From NCBI GenBank assembly GCA_943329595.2, contig CALQEM020000124.1, positions 1 to 10,067 of the forward strand: DNA of 10,067 nucleotides, written 5' to 3'. The notes under the pieces were generated by a model that saw nothing but the letters and a program-made list of their open reading frames with translations, made no database searches and was not told the origin of the DNA. This document shows, one piece after another, positions 6,814-10,067 of this stretch (its first letter is position 1; the number at the start of each line of letters is the position of its first letter). Both the position numbers and the translations under genes were made by a program. This DNA is from CAIYMF01 sp943329595 (lineage in GTDB: Bacteria > Actinomycetota > Actinomycetes > S36-B12 > CAIYMF01).

Positions 6814-7272
6814 ATGGCTATTGAGAGTCGTCCGCTGCTGGTGTTAGACGCCATCCTCGCGAAGCCGCACATGGTGGCTGACACCCCGTACGGCCAGCGC
6901 AAGATCGTTCCGGTGCTGGGGGGCACCTTCACGGGGGAGCGGCTCAACGGTCACATCCTTCCGGAGGGAGGGCACGACTGGGCGCTGACGCGGTCCGACG
7001 GCGTGCTGGTGCTTGACGTTCGCCTCACCCTCGAGACCGACGATGGCGCCCAGATTCTGATGACCTACCGAGGCGTGCGCACCGGCCCGCCTGAGGTCAT
7101 GGCACGCATGGCGGCCGGCGAGTACATCGACCCGGCCGAGTACTACTTCCGCATCGTGCCTTTCTTCGAGACGGGGGCCCCGCAGTATGCCTGGCTCAAC
7201 TCCATCGTGTGCGTCGGCTTCGGCGACCGCCTCAAGGATGGCCCCCGCTACACGGTGCACGAGGTTTTGTAG
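6814..7272 (+). CDS. DUF3237 (UPF0311) family protein
   Basis: A 152-residue protein with the family's conserved segments: VPVLGGTFTGERLNGHILPEGGHDW (32-56), ETDDGAQILMTYRGVRTGPPEV (74-95), IDPAEYYFRIVPFFETGAPQYAWLNSIVCVG (105-135) and DGPRYTVHEV (142-151). No signal peptide or membrane segment is visible, so it is likely cytoplasmic and mostly beta-strand. The biochemical role of the family is not established. Its length matches the family, and Asp, Glu, Tyr and His residues cluster in the conserved blocks. The ribosome site GAGGA (6803-6807) overlaps the thiolase stop codon, implying coupled translation and a role tied to the same acyl-CoA pathway. It is the last gene of the rightward operon, converging with the GGDEF gene 21 bases away. 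Confidence 0.88.
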   Translation: MAIESRPLLVLDAILAKPHMVADTPYGQRKIVPVLGGTFTGERLNGHILPEGGHDWALTRSDGVLVLDVRLTLETDDGAQILMTYRGVRTGPPEVMARMAAGEYIDPAEYYFRIVPFFETGAPQYAWLNSIVCVGFGDRLKDGPRYTVHEVL

Positions 7273-7293
7273 CGGCGCGTGGGTTAGAGGGGG

Positions 7294-8514
7294 CTACAGC
7301 GCGCTCGCGACCACGATTCGGTTTCGCCCCTCGCGCTTGGCACGCTGCATCGCGAGGTCCGCGTGGTGCACGGCCTCTCGCGCCACGCTCGACACGTCGC
7401 CCACCGCGTCGGGCGACACCTCGACGATGCCCACGCTGAAGGTGGGGCTCAGGCCCACATCGATGGCTTCCCACTCCTCGGAGGCCACCGCGGCCTGCAG
7501 CAGTTGCAGTCGCTGCACCGCGGTGGCCTGGTCGATTCCCATCACAGCGATGCCGAATTCCTCGCCGCCGATACGACTCACCAGACTGTCGGACGAGGAG
7601 TTGTGACGTAGCCGGTACGCGATGCGCCGAATGACCTCATCGCCTACAAGATGGCCTAGGCGATTGTTGACCTCGGAGAAGGAGTCGAGGTCGAGCACCG
7701 CCACGCACACGAGCGCCGACACCTCACGAGCCTGAGCGAGGAGCACGGGCAGTTGCGCCTCCCAGCGCCTGAGATTCGGAAGGCCCGACCCCGGGTCGAC
7801 ACTGCTCGCCTCGCGAAGGTCGGCGGTCAGCAGGTCGCGATCGCGCACGGCGGTGGCGAGATGCGCCGTGCGATCGGCCACAATCGTCTCAAGCTGAGCA
7901 TTCTCCGCAGCCACGGCGGTGGTGAGCTGATGAACGAGGCGACGCTGTTGATCGCGGTCGGTTGCAGCGTCGTCGGCGAGGCGCAGCAGAATCGTGAGGT
8001 CGATGAGAGTGGCGCCCGCGACGAAGGCCGATTCCAGCAGCACCACGCCCCACGTGAGGCCGCCACCCGCCTCGGGACTGCTCTGCGCCTGGTTGGTGAC
8101 CGCCCAAATGATGGCGAGGGTAATGGCCGCGGCCCCCACCGCCCACCACGCCATCCGACTCGGCCCACTAGCGACGGCCACCAGCACCAGCACACCGACG
8201 AAGAAGGCGCTTCCAGCGGCGTTGCCGGTGCTCACCGGCCCCGACAGCAGCATCACCGCGATCACGAGGAACAGCAGCGTGATGGTGACCCACTCGGGTA
8301 GCCGCGAGTTCAGTACCCTCAGCCCGACAAGAACCCCGCCTCCCGCCAGCGCCGCAAGCGCAACGGCGTGGGACCCCGAATCGAGCAGCAGGCCGAGCCC
8401 CGCAAGCACCGCTCCCGCGGCGGCAAGCACGATGACCGTATTGCGGAGGCGCGCCCGCCGAATGTGGTCTAGGGTCCGGAGCTCGCTAGGAGTCGTCTCG
8501 CGAACGGTTGTCAT
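7294..8514 (-). CDS. membrane diguanylate cyclase with GGEEF site
   Basis: A 406-residue inner-membrane protein predicted to make cyclic di-GMP from two GTP. Six hydrophobic segments (about 25-43, 49-67, 73-91, 100-117, 121-139, 152-178) are followed by a charged, coiled-coil-like linker (184-238) and a GGDEF domain (about 238-400). The domain has VDPGSGLPNLRRWEAQ (239-254), LDLDSFSEVNNRLGHLVGDEV (274-294) with the metal-binding Asp residues, RIGGEEFGIAVMG with GGEEF at 316-320, and ADLAMQRAKREGRNRIV. The RxxD inhibitory site expected upstream of GGEEF is absent, so product inhibition at that site is unlikely. The membrane part matches no sensor domain I recognise. The frame is open upstream to 8670, but that part overlaps the previous gene and is Arg/Gly-rich, so the ATG at 8514 is chosen; a G-rich stretch precedes it. 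It follows the other GGDEF gene by 13 bases. Confidence 0.88.
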   Translation of the reverse strand: MTTVRETTPSELRTLDHIRRARLRNTVIVLAAAGAVLAGLGLLLDSGSHAVALAALAGGGVLVGLRVLNSRLPEWVTITLLFLVIAVMLLSGPVSTGNAAGSAFFVGVLVLVAVASGPSRMAWWAVGAAAITLAIIWAVTNQAQSSPEAGGGLTWGVVLLESAFVAGATLIDLTILLRLADDAATDRDQQRRLVHQLTTAVAAENAQLETIVADRTAHLATAVRDRDLLTADLREASSVDPGSGLPNLRRWEAQLPVLLAQAREVSALVCVAVLDLDSFSEVNNRLGHLVGDEVIRRIAYRLRHNSSSDSLVSRIGGEEFGIAVMGIDQATAVQRLQLLQAAVASEEWEAIDVGLSPTFSVGIVEVSPDAVGDVSSVAREAVHHADLAMQRAKREGRNRIVVASAL

Positions 8515-8527
8515 GCCCGACCCCCCA

Positions 8528-9727
8528 TCACGATGTGGCCCCCCCGCTGTCTGAGACGCGTACCTGATCGCGTCCCGCCGTCTTCGCACCCCGCAGCGCC
8601 TCGTCGGCCCGCTCGAGAACGTCGCGCCAACGGTCGTCACTGTCGGGCCACCGCTCAGCCACTCCGGCACTCACGGTGAGGCGCTCCTGGGGCACGGCGT
8701 TCCAGGTGGATTTGCGGCACGCGACACGAATTCGTTCCGCCACCTGCGCAGCCTCGTCGGCCCTGGTGTGCGGGAGCACGACAACAAACTCTTCACCCTG
8801 ACCGAGCCGATACGGAATGTCGCCCGGCCGGATGAGGCGGCGCACCAGAGCAGCAAACTCCTCCAGCACGCGGTCACCGTCCTGATGCGAGTAGTTCTTG
8901 TTGATCTGACCGAAATGGTCGAGATCCAGAGCAATGACTGACACCGGAAGGCCCGTCGCCCTCGACTCGTCGACCACCATGCCCCACTGTTCCTTGTGGT
9001 GCCGAGCATTGAATAGCTGCGTGCGGGGGTCGCGCACCGCGAGATCGGAGAGGGTAACGATCAGTTCTTCCTGCTCACTCAACACCGATGCCAGCGCGAC
9101 CTCGCGCTCGGCAACTCGCCGCTCAAGCTCCCTGCGCGTGCTTTCGAGATCTCGCAAGAGTTCGTCGGCGGCCGATACGAGCGTGTCGCTGGCTTTCAAC
9201 GCGCGATGGTGCTCCCACACTCCGTACGAGGCGACAACCACCGTGGTGAGTGATACGAGGGCCCCACCAACTATCAGGTCGAGATAGCTGGGGGATCTGA
9301 ATGTCGACGGACCCGCGATAAGCGCCAGCACGACCAGCACCAGCGCTGAGACACCGGCAAGAATCCATGGCGTTCGTGGGCCCCTCGGAAGCACGATGAG
9401 TCCGATGGCGCAGAGCGGACCGAGCCAGAACGGCGTGGTGGCGAGGTCTCCGTCGATGATCGGCCCAAGGGCCAGGCTCACGGCGAGGCCGGTCAGCAGG
9501 ACGACGGCGCCTGCCTCGACCCGCCCCTGTCGCACGAGCGCTACCGCAGCCAGCGCGACGAGAAGGGCCACTGCGACGATGGCGAGCCACGTGGTGGAGG
9601 AGCCTGCGGGGACGAGCTGAACTCCGAGTGCGAGCGCGGCCACCACCGCCATCGCCGCAACCACCGACACCACCAGCCCGCGCCGGTGCGTCGAGGCTTC
9701 GCGGGCCTCGCTCACTATGGCGGTCAT
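8528..9727 (-). CDS. membrane GGDEF protein with altered signature (GQGEEF) and RxxD site
   Basis: A 399-residue protein with the same layout as its downstream neighbour: six hydrophobic segments (about 17-39, 45-65, 71-90, 97-113, 120-138, 148-168), a coiled-coil-like linker (175-232) and a GGDEF domain. The domain shows RDPRTQLFNARHHKEQ (232-247), ALDLDHFGQINKNYSHQDGD (266-285) with metal-binding Asp residues, and ADEALRGAKTAGRDQV. The signature region reads RPGDIPYRLGQGEEF (300-314): RxxD (300-303) is intact at its normal distance from the first Gly, but a Gln (310) is inserted between the two glycines. Activity is therefore uncertain; it could still cyclise GTP, or bind GTP or c-di-GMP as a regulatory partner. 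The ATG at 9727 has AGGAGG at near-ideal spacing; the frame is open to 10060, but that extension is Arg-rich and antisense-like over the upstream gene. Confidence 0.87.
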   Translation of the reverse strand: MTAIVSEAREASTHRRGLVVSVVAAMAVVAALALGVQLVPAGSSTTWLAIVAVALLVALAAVALVRQGRVEAGAVVLLTGLAVSLALGPIIDGDLATTPFWLGPLCAIGLIVLPRGPRTPWILAGVSALVLVVLALIAGPSTFRSPSYLDLIVGGALVSLTTVVVASYGVWEHHRALKASDTLVSAADELLRDLESTRRELERRVAEREVALASVLSEQEELIVTLSDLAVRDPRTQLFNARHHKEQWGMVVDESRATGLPVSVIALDLDHFGQINKNYSHQDGDRVLEEFAALVRRLIRPGDIPYRLGQGEEFVVVLPHTRADEAAQVAERIRVACRKSTWNAVPQERLTVSAGVAERWPDSDDRWRDVLERADEALRGAKTAGRDQVRVSDSGGATS

Positions 9728-9774
9728 GGTTGCCCTCCTGCGCCGGCGGAGGGCCGGCAACTGTGGGTTGCCAT
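9724..9774 (-). CDS. possible 16-codon leader peptide overlapping the GGDEF start
   Basis: An ATG at 9774 opens a short frame encoding MATHSCRPSAGAGGQP. Its TGA (9726-9724) overlaps the ATG of the GGDEF gene (9727-9725) in an ATGA arrangement typical of translational coupling. An AGGG lies seven bases upstream of the short ATG. The frame runs through all the inverted repeats of this leader, so ribosomes translating it would disrupt those structures. Such a short frame can arise by chance; nothing but position supports it. Confidence 0.25.
   Translation of the reverse strand: MATHSCRPSAGAGGQP
9733..9772 (-). promoter_or_regulatory. possible RBS-sequestering leader of the GGDEF gene, with mutually exclusive hairpins
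   Basis: In the leftward transcript, GGCAAC (9772-9767 on the opposite strand) can pair with GTTGCC (9761-9756) across CCACA. GCCGGC (9758-9753) can pair with GCCGGC (9747-9742), leaving CCTCC in the loop. Alternatively GCCCTCC (9754-9748) can pair with GGAGGGC (9738-9732), which contains the ribosome binding site, and GTTG upstream can extend this by pairing with CAAC after it. The first two hairpins overlap each other, and the third competes with the second. Two folds therefore exist, one exposing and one hiding the ribosome site. All pairings are seen in the sequence; the regulatory role is inference, and GC-rich DNA yields such repeats often. Confidence 0.35.
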
Positions 9775-9795
9775 TGTGCCACCCTGCGTGAGTGT

Positions 9796-9812
9796 GAGCG
9801 AGGCTTACGCTC
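9796..9812. repeat. short inverted repeat at the end of the small membrane protein gene
   Basis: GAGCG (9796-9800) and CGCTC (9808-9812) flank a 7-base loop that contains the TAA stop of the 78-residue protein. No run of T residues follows in the leftward direction, so it is not a standard intrinsic terminator. It could slow transcription or protect the transcript end, or be chance. Confidence 0.3.
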
Positions 9813-10041
9813 GGCCTGAGCGGAGTCCGCGCACCAGGAACACCAGGCCCACGAGCGCGAGCGCCCCTCCGGCCCACGACCAGAAGATCACGCCGGTCAT
9901 CGGGCTGCCCGCGAGCGAGCCGAGTCCCTGCATGAACCAGACTCCACCGACAAGCAGCATCAGGGCTCCGGCGATCACGAGCCCGGGCTTGCGTGCGGGC
10001 GGTCGTGGGGGGCGGCTTTCGGCACTGTTCGGCGAGGTCAT
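9805..10041 (-). CDS. small two-helix membrane protein, function unknown
   Basis: A 78-residue protein with a Pro/Arg-rich, disordered cytoplasmic-looking start (RPPRPPARKPG, 10-20) and two hydrophobic helices, about 21-41 (LVIAGALMLLVGGVWFMQGLG) and 50-71, separated by a short Gly/Ser/Pro turn (SLAGSPMTG). It ends in an Arg-rich tail (RGLRSGRA), consistent with both ends in the cytoplasm. Small proteins of this general type are widespread in actinobacteria without assigned function; I recognise no catalytic motif. The ATG at 10041 has only a weak purine-rich GGGATGG upstream. It precedes the two GGDEF genes in the same direction with a 77-base gap, so co-transcription is possible, and a role linked to membrane signalling would be speculation. 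Confidence 0.7.
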   Translation of the reverse strand: MTSPNSAESRPPRPPARKPGLVIAGALMLLVGGVWFMQGLGSLAGSPMTGVIFWSWAGGALALVGLVFLVRGLRSGRA

Positions 10042-10067
10042 GTCGCCATCCCACCACCACCGCGAGC

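Noticed and set aside
7273..7293. Gap between convergent DUF3237 and GGDEF genes as a bidirectional terminator
   Set aside because: Only 21 bases with no inverted repeat or T-run that I can find.
8515..8670. 52-residue extension of the GGEEF cyclase upstream of 8514
   Set aside because: Arg/Gly-rich and overlaps the coding end of the preceding GGDEF gene; the ATG at 8514 starts a normal short cytoplasmic segment before the first membrane helix.
9728..10060. 111-residue extension of the GQGEEF protein
   Set aside because: Arg-rich, overlaps the small membrane protein gene, and the ATG at 9727 has an excellent ribosome site.

Overview
The window is GC-rich, densely coding DNA with many GTG/TTG starts, short intergenic gaps and a strong bias for G or C at third codon positions. 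The protein families fit a high-GC actinobacterium (Actinomycetota): a short PPDK-type protein, a CGSSQQA-type thiolase, a KstR2-like TetR regulator and DUF3237. I cannot resolve the family or genus from sequence alone. I see no mobile element, CRISPR array, rRNA or tRNA, and composition looks uniform.

Left part (1-1827): a short pyruvate-phosphate-dikinase-like protein with the nucleotide-binding and phosphohistidine domains but without the C-terminal PEP/pyruvate barrel. Nucleotides 1-59 may hold the first codons of a divergent gene.

Middle part (1844-7272): a compact acyl-CoA catabolism locus. A divergent promoter region (3654-3839) carries an 18-bp palindrome of the kind bound by TetR regulators. 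Leftward it serves an acyl-CoA dehydrogenase followed one base later by a TetR regulator. Rightward it serves an MFE-2-like short-chain dehydrogenase, an MDR-family reductase, a thiolase and a DUF3237 protein, spaced 7-24 bases apart. This reads as a self-regulated beta-oxidation-type module: oxidation by the dehydrogenase, 3-hydroxyacyl oxidation by the SDR, thiolytic cleavage by the thiolase, with an auxiliary reductase. No enoyl-CoA hydratase or acyl-CoA ligase is present in the window, so the pathway must borrow these steps or use an unusual substrate.

Right part (7294-10041, all leftward): two tandem membrane GGDEF proteins and a small two-helix membrane protein. The two GGDEF proteins share a layout (six predicted membrane segments, coiled coil, GGDEF) but differ in a complementary way. 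One has a clean GGEEF site and no RxxD inhibitory site; the other has RxxD but a Gln inserted in the signature (GQGEEF). The leader of the latter contains overlapping inverted repeats that could hide or expose its Shine-Dalgarno sequence, together with a possible 16-codon leader peptide whose stop overlaps the gene start.

I did not find a clearly novel multi-gene system. The most unusual items are the GGDEF pair, the leader structure before one of them, and the hydratase-less acyl-CoA module with its palindromic operator.
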